Part shown: piece after piece, positions 12,471-26,673 of the stretch
How the letters are laid out: every line of letters begins with the position of its first letter
Numbering within the stretch: the first letter of the stretch is position 1
From: Montifringilla adamsi
Lineage: Eukaryota; Chordata; Aves; Passeriformes; Passeridae
Direction of reading: 5' to 3'
Length of the DNA: 64,000 bases
NCBI GenBank assembly: GCA_017590115.1
Contig: JAGGNK010012114.1
Coordinates: forward strand, 3,806,389-3,870,388
The notes under the pieces: model-generated
Seen by the model: only the letters and a program-made list of their open reading frames with translations
The model's database searches: none
What the model was told of the DNA's origin: nothing
Translations under genes and position numbers: made by a program

Positions 12471-15400
12471 AGATTTTATTTTGCAATATAAGAAAATCAA
12501 AGAATTCTGAAAATCAAAGGCATATTTGATGCTTGACTCCATTCCTAATCCAAGTTGATCCTAAAGCCCTCTAAAAACTTTTCAAATTTGAAATCAATGC
12601 AATGGTCCAGAAAGAAACACATCCATCACACTCTGCTAACCAGAACTGCAACACCATTTCAATTCCACCAATTTCAATTGGTGAACGCTCTTCAGGCTTT
12701 CTTTTCTTCCTTCATGCATTTGCAGGGTAAATATTTCAAACACTTTGGTATTGCTGTCAAACCTCCTTGAAACTAACTCTTGAAACAATGTGTCTGGCCC
12801 TCAAAAGTAATCAAATGCTAATTTATTTTCCACAAATCTACTTACATTATAACCCTTCTGTGCATGGGTTTAATTGACAAAGTTAACTTGGAAATACTCT
12901 TGGTCATTAAAATTTTTGTTTAGTGTTACAGAATTAGACCAAATGGCACTTCAATTTAATTCTAGGTCAGAACACAAAACCTAACAAATTCTCCAGCAAG
13001 TCACCCCACGGACCAAAATGCCAGAAATTATGGAGCAAAGATTTGGAATGAAAAAGATAAAAGAAATGTGCAGACAGAGCTTCCCTTAAAAGATAATCAG
13101 CCTCCCAGATCAAAATATATGTAATATTTTCAAGTTTCTTCTGTTTCACTGTGCACACTCTGAAAACAATGGCTTTAAAGGCAGTATCTGTGCATTCCCA
13201 TCAGACACCCTTTCATAATTCAGGTGGATTTCTTCAGTCTCATGTGAATTTATTTGTCTAATAACCTTCAACCACTGTTCGTAGACTTGTTCCATCCTTC
13301 CTGAAACTCACATAAAAAGTTTGCAACCACATTTTTGAGCACAGTTTTCCAAAGGATTGTTATTTCCATGATCATACCAACACTTTCACTTCCTGATGTA
13401 TCAGCCCAGTTTATAAAGTTAGTATGAGTCAATGACAGTCATATTGCTAATCTCAATAAATGCCTTCCTTTCAGCTGTTAATTGTCATGCCATTGTCAAA
13501 TTGAGGAGAATATATTAAGTTGCTGCTTAAAGGTTATCCTGCATTTTATCCAGTCAGTTTTAGAAAGATATATTTTGTAATGCAATAAGAAGAAATTTGC
13601 TTTAACTCCCAAAGTACCTTAACTCTCAGTTCCATTTTTCCCCACCTTTATTCCAGTTTCCCTTTCCTAAGAATCTAGTTTTCTCTCTATACACAGAACT
13701 CACAGTCTTTGAGGTCTTCACTCCCTTTCAGGGAAAAAACCCCATGCTTAACTCCAGGAATAAGCCAAACATGACTTTGAAATGTGAATGAACTTCAGAA
13801 AAGCATGATGTCCTGCTTTCAATTCTATTTTTAAAAGTAAGAATCCATGTGAATTCTGAAAAAAATATAGTATCAATATTATTATAAAATTACATTGGTA
13901 ATGAAAGAGAATATTGCTCACCATCAACCCTCTTGCAAACATGGGGGGTTTTTTCAACACCTGGACAATTCCTTCAATTTTGCATTCCCATTCCTAAAGC
14001 CCCCTTTTTTATAAAATGGTTGTTGCCCTTTAGAATTAGGAATGCCAGAATATTATATTATTTTTTAAGTAAACACGAAGTACAGTAATTGATTTAATTG
14101 TTGCTTCTGCAGATTTTGTATATATTATTTCCTCTAACTCACACTTTACAAATTTAATAACACAATGAGCCCTCTATCAAATATTGGATAAAATATTAAC
14201 TATTAATGACCATTAAATTTATAGCAAAAATACTAAGTAAATTATTCAGACTACAAAAAGTATGTAATTGATTAATTTTTTTTCCTGCAAAAGAACCTAT
14301 TGCTTCTCTAGATGGTAAAATATTTTTCCTTCCTTGTGCAATCCCCCTGTGCAAGGCTATCACTTCAATTCATCTACTCACTCCCTTTATTTCACTAAAA
14401 TGTAGTCTGTTGCTCTACTGCAGAAATTCCTAGCCTGCTGCTAAACACTAGACTCTCCCCAAACACGTCTAAATACACTTCAAGATTTCATAGAGCTTTA
14501 GGTGACAGCACATTAACGTAAAAAAGGATTTCCACCCAGACAAATCTGATAAAGACTTGCTATAGTTGTCAACTGTTTATCAGCTTACGTTAAAAGACAG
14601 CTGATTTCTATGCATAAGCAGCTGGTTAAAGCAGAACAGTTCAGGAGAGTTCAGCTGACATACTTTTATGCATAAGGAGCAAACTGGGTAATGTGAGTCA
14701 ACTTTTCAAATCTACAAGGACTTTCAGGCAGAAGAATGAAGTTAGATGTTACATTCTCATAGTCACTTAGCCGCTTCAAGCCATTGCAAAGCTCGTATGC
14801 AGCCGCATGGTAAGAAGCATGAGCCACCCCAAAACTGAGCGTGCAGATTTTCCTTCTTCTACCAAGATTCTAGAGGGCTTGTTTCAATAGTAAAGCAACA
14901 ACTTGTCTGAATTTAGTAAGTAAAATAATTCATATTTCTTGAAAAGTATTTAATCCCAAATACCCTTTATAGCACAGGAAATACTTTTTAGAGCATTAGT
15001 ACCTATGACATTGCTTTGTGTTTTTACAACAATCAAGAACACTTTATTACTGGATTGGGGGTTGTTTTGTTTGTTGTTGGGGTTCCTTTTGTTTGTTTGT
15101 TTGATTCTTTGCTTTAGGACTTAAGCAGCTGAAATTTTATCTAAAGGACATATGCGTGGACCCTTCAAATTTCTTAGTCTTAGTTAGAGTTTACTGTAAG
15201 CTAAATAAGAAAAAAATTGTAGCATTCACATATGTCAACATTTAAACAATTTCTCTACTTTTTAAGGTTGTATCTTCTGCTCCACCATAAGAGTGTGATG
15301 TCTTTCACTGAGGCTTCTGCTTATCATGTGAACTTATTAGCTAATAAGAACAAAGAAATATTTTCATCATCTTTAACAGAATTATGTGATTTTTGTAGGT

Positions 15401-18400
15401 GATTGTATTAACACAACTCTAATTAACACTAAAGTTTTTAACAGACACATATGCCCACTGCTTTTTTACAGAAGTAAACAATAAGCAAGCTCATTATTCT
15501 CATAATACAAGAAAAAAAAAGACAAGAATACTGTAAAGCCATAATTTACTGTAATGACTTGATGAATCTTGAGTCATAAAATAACACTCAGTGTTTAGTG
15601 TTCTGCAGGAAAGCAGAGAAATAAAGTGCAAAAGTAGAAAAAAGTCTACAAGACATGTACTCTACAAATAGGGAAATATTTAAAGATGCTGAAAGTGATT
15701 TTCTCTCTCAGCGTATGAGTCACAGCATTTTTCAGGAACAGTGTAAATAAGCAATTGTTAAGATTAGCCTAACAGTTATTTAAATTAATTTCTGATCAAG
15801 CCTGTTATAAAATTCAGCACAACAGCAGTACAATTCTAGCTGAAGATGTTGCTGTGTCTCATCAGCTCTCTTTGTAAGAATCTCAAATACAGGCTGCAGA
15901 GACAATCTCTGTTCTTCATTTAGCCAGCTTTCCTTGTTGATAACATGGTTTTTTGATCTTTGTCTTTACAGCAATGAAGAAAACAAAGAACTTGTTGAAT
16001 GCACATTACTGCCTTGGTCCTTCTGTACAGTAGTTTAGCATTTGATAACTCTGTAAATTTACTGGCACTTGTGCAACAAAAAGCAGCTCGACATTTGGAC
16101 AGCTTCTGATTTCACAGTGCATCTGCAGAGGTCATACATAATAGATACTTTTCCGAGATCCATCCAAATAAAAGGAACTGAACAAAAGCAATCTGTGCTG
16201 ATGACACTGATGTAACCATAGCTGGAAAATAAAATGCTGCACAGAATATCACATCAAAATTATATTTTAGTAGCTAGTTTGAATATTTAGAAAGTTCAGC
16301 AAATCTAGTGCAAATATATGCAGGAAATATTATACATAGTATTCTACATCATCAAGCATGAAGTGTACAGGGTGGCTCGAAAGAGAAAGGGAATACAGAT
16401 CTTAAGGAGAACTGAAAACTTTGCATTTAAAACCAAGCCAGTGGTATAATGCTACACCCCTAAATGTAGAGAAGAGTGACCAGTATAAAGGCAGGGAGAA
16501 AATTAGAAGTAATTAATAATTGAGATGCTTGAAGAGAGTTTACCTCAGCTCCCTCAAATTCTTTCACAATGCGGGATTCCTTAAGTTTATTGCAGAGCAT
16601 AAATATAACAGAGAGAAAGAAGAGGGTAAATGAACATTGGAATGAAAACAAACGAACATAAATTAGACAAATATTCAAATTGATATGAAGGTTCCTAAAC
16701 ACTGTGACAGATAAGACTGGAAGAGTCTTGCCATTAAAGTAATGGGGAAAAAAAATCTGAATTAATTTTATAATGAAGATCAGAGAACTTACAAAGGTGC
16801 TATATGACAGAGCAATCTAATAAAAGAAGTGAAATAATAGCAGATTTTTAGCTCCAGAGTCTTAAATTCTCATCTAAAGTGTGATGCACCCTAAATCAGA
16901 AGGTATCTGTACCACTATATATATTACAACAAAGTAAATTCAGAGGTATTAGAGAATATTGGTTTCTCAAAACAGGCTAAATATTAAGCCACATTAAAAA
17001 TAAACCAAAAATCCACTGGATATTGACATCTAAGATCAGCTAGTGCCACAAGCCTCCACTGAGCCTTAAAATTATGAAGCTTAAAACAAACAAGCAGCCA
17101 CCCACTCTGCCCATTGATTGCAATGCTGTTGCTAATATGGCCCAACATGACATAAAGCTTTCAGTTCTACATCCAACACGTCATCAATAGCAACATGTAC
17201 CTTAACTTTGTCACAAGTACAAAATCTCAGAAGCAGGTTTTCTACCACTGTGAAGTGACAGAATAGCATATCAGACTGTCAGTCCATTTGTTTATTTTGC
17301 TTCACTATATGTGACAGCTTGTAAGATAAAAATCCACTCTGCCCAGACCCTCAGTATTGTGTATCATCCCCAAGATACTGGATACTCTAACCAGCATCTC
17401 TCCCACACCGAATTCTCCATCAAACATCCTAAACTATGTTAGACTCAGTGATGTCAGAAATAGCTTCAGGGAATATTTTATGTTGTCACTGTGAAACAGG
17501 CACAGCAGGTTACTTCAGAGAATAATCTCTTTCATTAAAATTTTAAGAAGTGAAATATCATTAGGTGATTCACTCACTCCAATCTGTATTGTTTTGTAAA
17601 ATAATTGAAAAAGGAGTTAATTGATCCATGTTTTACTTCTTTTTCCCTTTAATTCTCTTGGGCACACAGGAAAGAAAGTCTTCAAAACTCTCAGAAGCAG
17701 TTTGTTCTACTCCTGCATTTGAGATGAGTCCCGAAAGAGCCAATTTGTAGTTAAATGAACACACACAGAATATTTTTTTCCACCATCATAGCACTGATTT
17801 CTACACAACAGAAAGAAAACATTCTCAGTCAGCTCTTGTCCAAATTGAAAATCTCCAATCTTCCTATCTGTTTCCATACCATCTCATCTCCTACAGCCAA
17901 TTGCTTCCGCACCAAAATACCCTGAAGCTTTTTTATTCAAATTTATCTCTAAATGCAGTCTTCTGATGCTTTTTTCAGGTACATAACAGAAACTAATTTT
18001 AATTTTCTTCTTTTACTTTCATTCAGCTAATGGATATAAAAAGAACATTTAAACTACAAAAGCTGAATTTAGGAGATTTTGTAGAAGGATCCTGTCACAC
18101 TTCAATAATTGTATATAAGTAAACAATCTGCACTTGAGTGAAAACAAGTTTAATGTTTTTAATGAAAATTCCCTCAAATAGTAAGAAAAGTTTCCCATTC
18201 CTCAAAAATTGCTTTGAAAACTGAGGACATGTGTGAGGCACATTCTGATTTCTAAAGCAAATTTGTAAAAAAGTAACATGTAGTAGCATCTTTTGCATCA
18301 TTAGGGTTTTTTTTTATTTAGAAGAAAGAGGAGCTATAAACAAAAAAATGACAAAGCAAGCAAATTCCTTGTCAGGTGTATATCTGTATGAACAAATACA

Positions 18401-19680
18401 GAGTAAATATTAAATTCACACATCAAGAGACCATGAGCACTAAGAAAAATTTAACAAAAGACTATGCAAATTCAAGCTAAGTGGTTCATAGAAGCCATAG
18501 TGTAGGATCATGTCTGAATAATTTATTTTATGATGGTGAAAAAGAAAAGGGAGATTATGCTTTTTAGTCGAAATATTTGAAAAAGAGCAGTGCTTCTCAG
18601 CACAAATCAATAGCTACCACAATATAAAGCCACTAAACACAATGCCTAACTTTACATGCGACTTTCAAGGATCTCTCTGTTGAAATAGGAGATTAAAGAG
18701 GCAATATGTGTAAAGCATACATTATAGATTTGATACAGAAGTAAGGAGCTGTTCCAGCATGTGAGAAAGTTTGAAAAATCTGAACATGTCTTGAAAAGGT
18801 CAGTCTTTACATGCAGTTGGTGGTGAAGGATTTACAAAGTTTTACTCTGTTATTATTTCTACTTTTCTAGAGCCAACATTTCAACATTGCCCTTCATTCT
18901 AAATTAAAATTTACCCTACTGCTAAATGTGGATGTTTGCATAACTACCATAACGCCAGGACAATGGATGATATAATATTGCAGTCTTAGTGCTGAAGTAA
19001 TGGATCTGCACAGAGACACACACAAGAATGAAGCACACAACAAGAAAGGAGCCTCTGGCAACCTGCTCTTCCTGCCTCCTCACCTATCTTTCCTTCTCTA
19101 CATGATAAATCTGCTCTGCCACATTAACAGCAGTAACTTTTCAAAACATCTGCTTTAAGATCTAGCATTTCCAAATAGAAATATCAATTCTAGGCAGACA
19201 AGGGAAGAGAAAGAAAAGAAGAAAAACTAATGAGAGCAGTAATCCACCTGGGTTTTTGTTTGTTCACTCTTGATGTGCTTTGGGATATATTGTTTAATTA
19301 ATATTACACAAAGATAACTATTGTGCTCAAGGTAATCTTTTTAAAAATTCAGTCAGGAACATGCACATTGATCATGCTCTGATTGCCAGTAAGTCTCATC
19401 AAGCTTTAAAATGTATTTGGAAACAGGACAAACTGTTCTCCCATTCTCTGGTATGCTAATAATTAAAATAAAAATATTTAAGTGAGATCAAATGTTTGCT
19501 ATTAAACTCAGAAGTTTTAAAAAACTAAACCAGGAGCTTAGAAGTTGAACAAATACTCAAGAATAGAAATACAAGCATGAAAATGTTTTGAGGTTTTAAC
19601 TATTAAATACAGGGAAACTTGGGTGACAAACTGCCTAGCAAACGGTTGATTGTGATCTGTCACAGGGTAAATAATAAGTA
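12471..19680. other. Long AT-rich stretch without recognisable features
   Basis: Over 7 kb there is no repeat family and no frame longer than about 80 codons. A G/T-rich low-complexity patch with short GTTT repeats lies at 15057-15108. A minus-strand frame at 16460-16702 contains a GAG/GTAAAC donor-like site, but the only acceptor is far from its pyrimidine tract. The stretch is consistent with intron or intergenic DNA. Confidence 0.55.
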
Positions 19681-19768
19681 AAATTATTTATTATAATTAT
19701 TTATTAAAATTATTTTATAAATTTAAAATATTCTTTATTAAAATTATTAATTATTAGAAATTATTTAC
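19681..19768. repeat. AT-only low-complexity tract
   Basis: About 88 bases are made almost entirely of A and T, with recurring attatt and taaaatt blocks and partial self-complementarity (aaattattta against taataattt-type segments). No stable period is present, so it is low complexity rather than a microsatellite. Confidence 0.8.
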
Positions 19769-20104
19769 AACCTCTTTCTTATGCCCAATATATTTCTTCT
19801 CCCTCAAATTTAAAAAAAAACTCTAAATTAACTGCAAAACACTTTATACTGTTTCAAGCTCCTTCCTGGAAACCAAACATACAAATCCTTATCTCTTCTG
19901 GCTATTTTAGTTTTCTGACCTGAGTTCATAAACAGTATTATTGTAGACACACATATGCAAGATACCACCAACTTCCAACCTCCTATTTTTTTTTCCTTTT
20001 TCAGGCTGAAGGAATTTAAGGTTTCAATACAGCCAGTTAAGAATATTTCAGTATAGTAACTTTCAGATAGAAAATGCTGAATTTGACATGTCCCTGAAAA
20101 AAAT
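19769..20104. other. AT-rich spacer
   Basis: No gene or repeat is recognised between the AT tract and the GC-rich segment that starts near 20110. A minus-strand 184-codon frame (19828-20382) runs through here but has no motif and is offset from the frame annotated next to it. Confidence 0.45.
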
Positions 20105-20644
20105 TCAAGTTCTAACAAAAGACCAGCTAGAAACATGCCTGCTCTTCTGTCTGCTTTTCTGCCTGCTTCCCTGGGCCTGAAGACTGGGAAGGACACAAGG
20201 GTTCCCACCTTTTCTACCAATCTGTCCAGAGGGCTGCTGCAGAGCAAGGCATATTGAGACAGCCACAGGCTGGGATTTCCAAACCAGTGCCAGCCCTGGC
20301 TTGTGGACAATGCAGACACTGGGGTTTCTGAGCTCCAGACCTGAAGGCAGCACCTCCAGGACCTGCTGGAAGCTCTGGCCAATAGGCTGTCTGGTGGCCA
20401 GCTGGATCCTCAAGGCTACCAGTGCCTCTGGGTGGCAGCTGGCCAAACACCTGCTAGTCTGCCATACTAGGTAGCCTACAAAGTCATCGGGGTTCTTGGC
20501 ATCTGATAGGTTCCTTTTTAAGAAACCAAGATCCCTATCTGTGCATGATTTTGCCACACCTACTGTTAGGTGTGGAAAGGCTTTGTAGTTATTACAGCCT
20601 TGGCCTGTTTGATAAAGGCAATGGCTTTTTGTTGCAAAGGACAA
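20105..20644 (-). pseudogene. Unrecognised GC-rich reading frame, possible gene relic
   Basis: A 179-codon open frame on the minus strand coincides with a compositional shift: 20140-20470 is much richer in G+C than its flanks, yet nearly free of CpG, as expected of old methylated DNA that was once exonic or transposon-derived. The translation has ordinary globular composition in its first two thirds (for example DAKNPDDFVGYLVWQTSRCL near residues 48-67). It turns Ser/Gln/Lys/Arg-rich with a QKSRQKSR duplication near the end. I recognise no domain. A second frame (19828-20382) overlaps it, which lowers the case for a live gene. It could be a processed pseudogene, a decayed retroelement gene, or a chance frame in stop-poor DNA. 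No poly(A) tail or target duplication was found. Confidence 0.25.
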
Positions 20645-21943
20645 AACACGGTAAGTACCTGGTTTTCATTTGTGTTGCTGGTGGGGTTTCAAACAATATA
20701 AAAACAATATAAAAGAAAATGCACTCAAATAATCTTTTCTTTCCCCTTCACTGGGACTTAATTTTGTACTCTGGAAGGCTAGTGATTTAACCACATTTGT
20801 GGTATCATCCAAGAGAACCAGTCTGCCCCTTAAAATTTGGATTTAGACACAGGCTGTTTTCATTTACATTTCAACTAAAATATTTGAATAGCAAAAGACT
20901 ACATATACCATGACATCTTGGATCCAGAAATCCTGACCCATTCTGTATGAAATATCTACCAAACAAATCTGAATGGTAAAATGGAATATACAACTGTTCA
21001 TTGAATAATAGATTATTTTACACATTATCATATAAACTGGTCCAAATAAGCATGAAAAAAGCCTTACAGTGAAGCATTGTATCTGTTGCAATGTGAGCAA
21101 CACATAAACAGCTTAAAAAGAGTAATAAAATCATAAGTTTCTGAGCAAAGCCAGTGAATCAGGAAAAATAGAGTGGTTTCTTAAGCAAAATAAGCTTTGA
21201 AATGAAGTAGAAGTACAATGTCCTGAAAATGGATGAGAAGCTGGTAAGGTCCAGTAATGATGCATTTAAATAAACAATTTGGCTAGAATTTGCAGTCGTC
21301 TGTGAATAATTTATCAAATTGAGAAAAGCAGCTCAAAAGAGTACACTGGCTAAAAACTGCTGAATATTTTTGCAGTGATAAAATTCAAAGTCTCCCTCAA
21401 TTTTAGTTCCTTTACTTCTAAATCCATAAAATCCGCAAGAACATTCCAGTACGCTGCCTAGGTGACAGCTGATCAGAGACTACATTTTCCCTCAAAATGT
21501 TCCTGAATAAAGACCATAAAAATGGTAAAAGGCTTTTTTCTTTCTCTGAGAAAACACAACAAACACAAAACACAACTACTAAAGCATCACACATGTTCAC
21601 ACTGAGACAGAACGTTCTCCACACATGCTGCGAAGTACAATCAGGGCCTGAGATCAGGCACACTTGCTTATCCCACAAGTCATACATTCTGTCCTCAGCA
21701 GCCTATGCACAGTCTGTATCATAACACAGTCTTCATGTATTAACCAACCAGAATAAAAAAAAAAAAATAAACATCCAAACAGCAGCGGTCCCTTCATTCC
21801 TCCTCCCACCCTCCACTCTACAGATGCTGAAAAGGGTGAAAAGGGACTTCCAGGCTTCTTTTGGATGAAATTCATATACTGTAGTCAGACTGATTTTGCT
21901 TGATTTTTAAATATTTTCAATTCTAGCCTTACTGATGAGAAGA
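20645..21943. other. AT-rich non-coding stretch
   Basis: No gene is recognised. A strong plus-strand donor-like sequence (ACG before GTAAGT) lies at about 20648-20656, but no credible exon precedes it. An A13 run occupies 21755-21767. Opposing frames at 21418-21687 (minus) and 21497-21724 (plus) overlap and appear random. Confidence 0.5.
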
Positions 21944-22072
21944 AATCATAGAATTATGAAATGGTTTGTGCTGGAAGGGAGTTTTAAGCGTCATCTAGCC
22001 CAAGCCCCTGGAAATTAGCACAGACATCTCCAACTAGATGAGGTTACTCCGAGACCCATTCAATGCTGCAGA
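21944..22072 (-). mobile_element. CR1 LINE 3'-end fragment
   Basis: The segment shows aatcatagaattatgaaatgg, then gctggaagggagttttaagcgtcatctagcccaa and cagacatctccaactagatgaggtt. These are the CR1 3' end in reverse complement, moderately diverged. It is minus-strand and about 130 bp are kept. The poor match of its last bases suggests the 5' truncation point is close to 22072. Confidence 0.87.
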
Positions 22073-25000
22073 AGAACAATAAATTCTAGCTAGTTATAAA
22101 ATAACATGCTCTGTAAGGAAATTGTGAGTAGCTTTTACACCTTAACACTGTCCTGTGCTCAGGAAAAGCACATTTATTGCTACTAACTGTAGAGTCCAAA
22201 GCTCCTGCTACATCTCTAATTACAATACATTTTCATTTACACCGCAGGGGTTATTGTCCTTAGCAAGCATGCTTACCTGGAACATGATACTAAAAGCAAC
22301 TTATTTCAAGCATTTCAAAATTGGGTCCCTTCTTTTCAATCTGCAGCCAAGCTCTCATAAATATGCTTTCACCCAAATACAAAAAACCTTCAATTTCTGG
22401 CACCCTTTCTTTAATATGATGCAACCTTTCACTATCCCTTAATAATGCAGCTCACCAAAAAAATCTTATTCCCCCATTCCCAACATAAGCAGACTTGGCT
22501 CAAATTTATAAAGCTCCTATCTTTCCACTAGATTTCTCAAATGCAGCTTCTAGAAAGGGAATACCACCATCCTTTTACTGTTTACCCAGCTCATGTAAAC
22601 ATTCATTTAAAAACCCCCAAAATTTAACCCTTGAAATGAAAACATTCAAATGTTTAAACCAAATTCTTGATGCCCTACCCAGCATGGAAAAGTCTGAAAA
22701 AAACTGTCTCTACTTTGTGAAGCCCATGTATGCCTTAATTGCTGAACCTCTCAAAATACAGAACATCAAGGAGAACAAAGCACATACTCACATGTTCATA
22801 GCATTTAGTTTAACAAAGCCAAATTGCTCCACATAAGAAAGTTCTAGAATACTTCACATATTAGCAGAACAAAATGGCATTGCTCAGTATGTCATGGGTA
22901 AAATACTTTGTAAGATAAAGACAAAATTAATTTTCTTAATTAAAAAACCCCAATAAAAACCTTCCACTTTACAACTCTGAGGACAGAATACTGAAAAGGC
23001 CCTAAAGACTATTAATTAAAAGACTTTGATTTGTTTTGCTGAAAAAAGCATTTAGATTTAGATTCAGCATTAGCTGAATCCATGTAAAACTGATAAAAGA
23101 ATACTGAGGCTAGTGAGACAGAACTCACATTTGCACTAAAAAATAGTTTCCTGATCCAGAAAAAATATATCATTAATTTCTTTTTCTTCCCAGACCAAAT
23201 TTGAAAAAACTTTTACTGACTTAACCTGGTTTGACAGTAGTGAACATTGCAATGATTTACAAGGAAAGTAAAAATATATATGTATATATAAAAATATGCA
23301 TTCTGAAACACATATATACTACTACAGATTTTCAGACACTTTTTCAAATAAAGTAAGTTCTCCTAATGCAAGCTATATTGCAGTATATATGCAGGATAAA
23401 AGAAGAGGAGTGTGATGTAGTACCCCTCAACAGCTAATTTTTAAAAGTTGTATTTGAAACACAGTAAATAGAAGAAGTGGAAATTAATACAATCTTAATG
23501 CATGATCAACAGATCATGAGTTAATTCTATTAAAATGTGACTACAATTGTGTCAAAATGAACAAACTTCCTTCATCATTCTGGTTAAGTAAATTAAACTT
23601 TTCTTGATACATTCTCACTTGAGGTTCAAGAATCCATTACAAATGTCTAAACCAAGACTGGATAACATATGTCTTGTGGCTTTTTCATATTATCATTTTA
23701 ATTTTAAAAATATCTCAAGAGGTAAAAAAGCAGTGAAGATGAAAGTATTTCTATTAAAAGAAAAAAGAAAGAAACCCTGCACAATTTAATTAGCTGAGAA
23801 ACCCGATCTTCGTTAAAAGTTGTAAATATTATAAAGATTATCGCTCAGTCACAGAAAAAAAAATCTCCCAGCATGCCTTTGAAGAAGGATATTTAAATTC
23901 ACCAAAAGATCAATTACTGTTTGCAAGGATAACTATGAAAGTTAATAGAGAGCATTGGCAAGCGTTATTCTCATAATAAGCTAGCAAAGTACCACAGATA
24001 AATTAATACAAAATGTTAAGGCTTTAGAGACTATGGCTCTCCCAAAACACAGCTCAATCACATACAGAAAATTAACAGAGGAAGAGCATAGCCAAGACTC
24101 TGAGAAAACCAAGTCCAGAAGTTAATATGCAAACCCTTGTTACGTTTTGGTGTTAGTGAGTACTCAAAACTCAAGTTTAACAAAAGTATTGTTTCTCAGC
24201 TGGCTGCTCTTAAGATCTCTCCTTAAGGCAACTCATGTGCTAACTCCTCCTCATGTGAGTTACAGCCTGTATGGACTTGCTGAGCCATGTACACAGGAAT
24301 GAAGCAGGAGAACTTCAGCAATCTTAGACCTGGATGTAAAAGACTTATTGTATTTAAGAAGCCTAGTGCTCTTCTCCACAATTTCGTATGAAAAGTTAAG
24401 ATGGTAAGAAATATGACAAAAACCACTCTTTAACTCTCTATGTTTTGAATTTTCACAAAGCTTAGTTACTGCAGTTCAAACGCGCCACTGGTGCCTCAGC
24501 TGCTTTTAGACTGTGCCTTAGGCCATGAAAAATAATGTACTTATCACCTCAGCAATGGGATCTTGGTTACAAAGTCGGGGAGCTGCCAACAGTCTCTTGG
24601 AATGGTTCAGTGACAAGTGTTCATGGATAGGAAAACCTCTGCAATTAGCAGAGGTTGTCCATCTTTTCATTTCTTTGGAGCTCGAAGATGAATTCCTGAA
24701 GAAAGCTACTGTCTAAGAAATCCATACAGAAAGGATAGCCAAGGGGCCAGACTAGATGATGGTTCTCAGGGGCCTGAAATTGCTACAAGATACATGAATA
24801 GAAATGTGAATGAACTAGAACAATGTGTTATTGTTTATGCTGTATTCACACATTTACATTCCGGCACATATTTGCAAACACTCCAGCTGCATTCACTATG
24901 TTAACACTCAGTGTAGCAACCAGTGGAGTTGTTAGTGAGAGCAGCCTGGAGGAGCTGCATCTTGTGATTTGAAAAGAGTATATATTTATCCCAAGGAATC

Positions 25001-26518
25001 AAGAATGCCTCCTTTCAGGGCTGAACTGAATTGATTGTGTGGGAAAAGTTCCCTAGAGATGAACAAAAATGCCTCTGTGTCATGGAATTACTAATAGCCT
25101 ACTGGCATATATGACAATGAATCCTGAAAGTATAGCAATGGGTAAATGAAAGGAGCATCTCAGAATGAAACCCCCGGCAAGTCGGGTATAATATGTGAAG
25201 AGTAACCTCACTGCTGGGAAAAGCCCCTACTTTCCATACCTATTTAAAAATCCAAACTTTGCCAGGCAAAGAGCCTAGGTGTTCTGTGCCCAGAGCTGTT
25301 ACAGCACCTGCAGAGGCTGTGTAGAGCACGTAAAGATACAGCAAGGCATGATTCCAGAAATTCAGTATTAAAATCCTGTAGTGGGAGCCGAACACATTAA
25401 ATCATGCACTTTCTAGTTTCTAGAGTCTTTGTATTAGCTATTCTCTACGTCCTCAAAAACTACAGAGCACCAATGAATAATCTTAACCCCATGTTAGTGA
25501 AGCTTTTATTCACTTATTTTCTTGGTCTTCAAAGCAACAGATTTCCTGGCAGACCCTTAATTCAGAGGCCTAATCCTTCTTTCCATTTATGTGAATTCTT
25601 TGAGGAGATACTTCTGAATACAGAATGCTCTAACTACCCTTTTCTTTGCCCTTACATCATCCTCCGATTTCTCTGCTGTTCAGCACAGCCTGGTTCACAC
25701 TCTTGAGGTATTCTCCCAGAAAGAGATCTTAGTAAAGGTATGAAGAACTGAAAAGCAGAGGATTCAAGAATAGCAAAGGACCAGTTAGCAAAAAGGCTGT
25801 ATTTAAAAGATTGTGAAAGAAGAGGGATCAGCAGTACAAAAGGAAGATGGATAAATGCAGGGTTTATGCCTTATGAAATTTGGACTTCATATTCTGCTTT
25901 TACAAGTTCATAATGCATTTTGGGGCAAAATGCTTAAAACCTACCCGCGCTCAAAATTATCCTGTGATTTTCCTGTGTTTAAGCTGCTATTGTTACAGTT
26001 CACAAGCAGCTACAAAAATAGCTACCAGTCACCTCATCAAGCTTTGGAGAAGGTCCAAACTACCCTCCACTCCTCACATTCCGGAAGCCTTTTATATTGA
26101 CAAATGTAACATTATCATTGATATCTTCCTTCTTTAAACCAAGAATTCCACCAGTAATAATAAAGGATATGTTATGTGGGACCTAAGCTTATAACATTCG
26201 ATGATTTCAGATGCTCTTCTTTGGATGCAACAGATGACTCAGCGTACAAGTTGTATGTGAAAACCAGAGGCTGAGTGCACAGTTGTAAAATGTTGTTAGC
26301 CAAAACATTGAGTACCACATGGGAATCCAGCTCTCCCTCCAGTAGAGGGATCATGCAATCAGCAAAAGACAAGCCTTCTGCGTTCCAGGAGGAAGGTGCA
26401 CATTGCTGGCTGATGGCATCAGCCTCTGGTACTTGTCCCTCCCCTTCAGAGAAATTGCAAGCGTGTATGAGGGAAAAAAATGAATCAAGTCTCTTAAGAG
26501 CACAAAAATAAATCCTAC
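22073..26518. other. AT-rich non-coding stretch
   Basis: No gene is recognised. A short alternating TA patch lies at 23273-23290. Sequence near 24735-24775 (ggggccagactagatgatgg) resembles the sense-strand end of an old CR1, but too little is left to call it. Frames at 22495-22836, 25404-25706 and 25855-26137 (plus) have no motif. Confidence 0.5.
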
Positions 26519-26673
26519 CGGATGATTTCCACCAGACTTGTTAATGTCTGTGCAGGAAATCTGGCAGACTGTTGATCACTCTTAGGACATGACCAGCTAT
26601 GTGGAACCATCAAATCCCAGAACTTAAAACCTCCTGAGAAGAACCAAACAGGTGCTCTAGGGATTTCTTTTGC
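26519..26673 (-). CDS. Candidate internal exon, unknown gene
   Basis: On the minus strand an excellent acceptor, tttcccctttttttcag, is followed by 155 open bases ending CCG before GTAGGA (acceptable donor). It starts in phase 0, ends in phase 2, and encodes 51 full codons rich in aromatic residues (APVWFFSGGFKFWDLMVPHS near its start). G+C content is above the local background. About 420 bases upstream on the same strand lies another candidate (27090-27211) that ends in phase 0, so the two would join in frame. I do not recognise the protein. It could be a conserved exon of a minus-strand gene or a chance pseudo-exon. The phase match alone has a one-in-three chance of arising randomly. Confidence 0.3.

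Noticed and set aside
16370..16395. acagggtggctcgaaagaga, reminiscent of some mariner-type termini
   Set aside because: There is no matching inverted end, no TA duplication and no transposase remnant. One short word is not enough.
24525..24780. 63-codon plus frame followed by a CR1-like ccagactagatgatgg
   Set aside because: The CR1-like part is only about 20 bases and the frame has no recognised homology. Too little remains to annotate.
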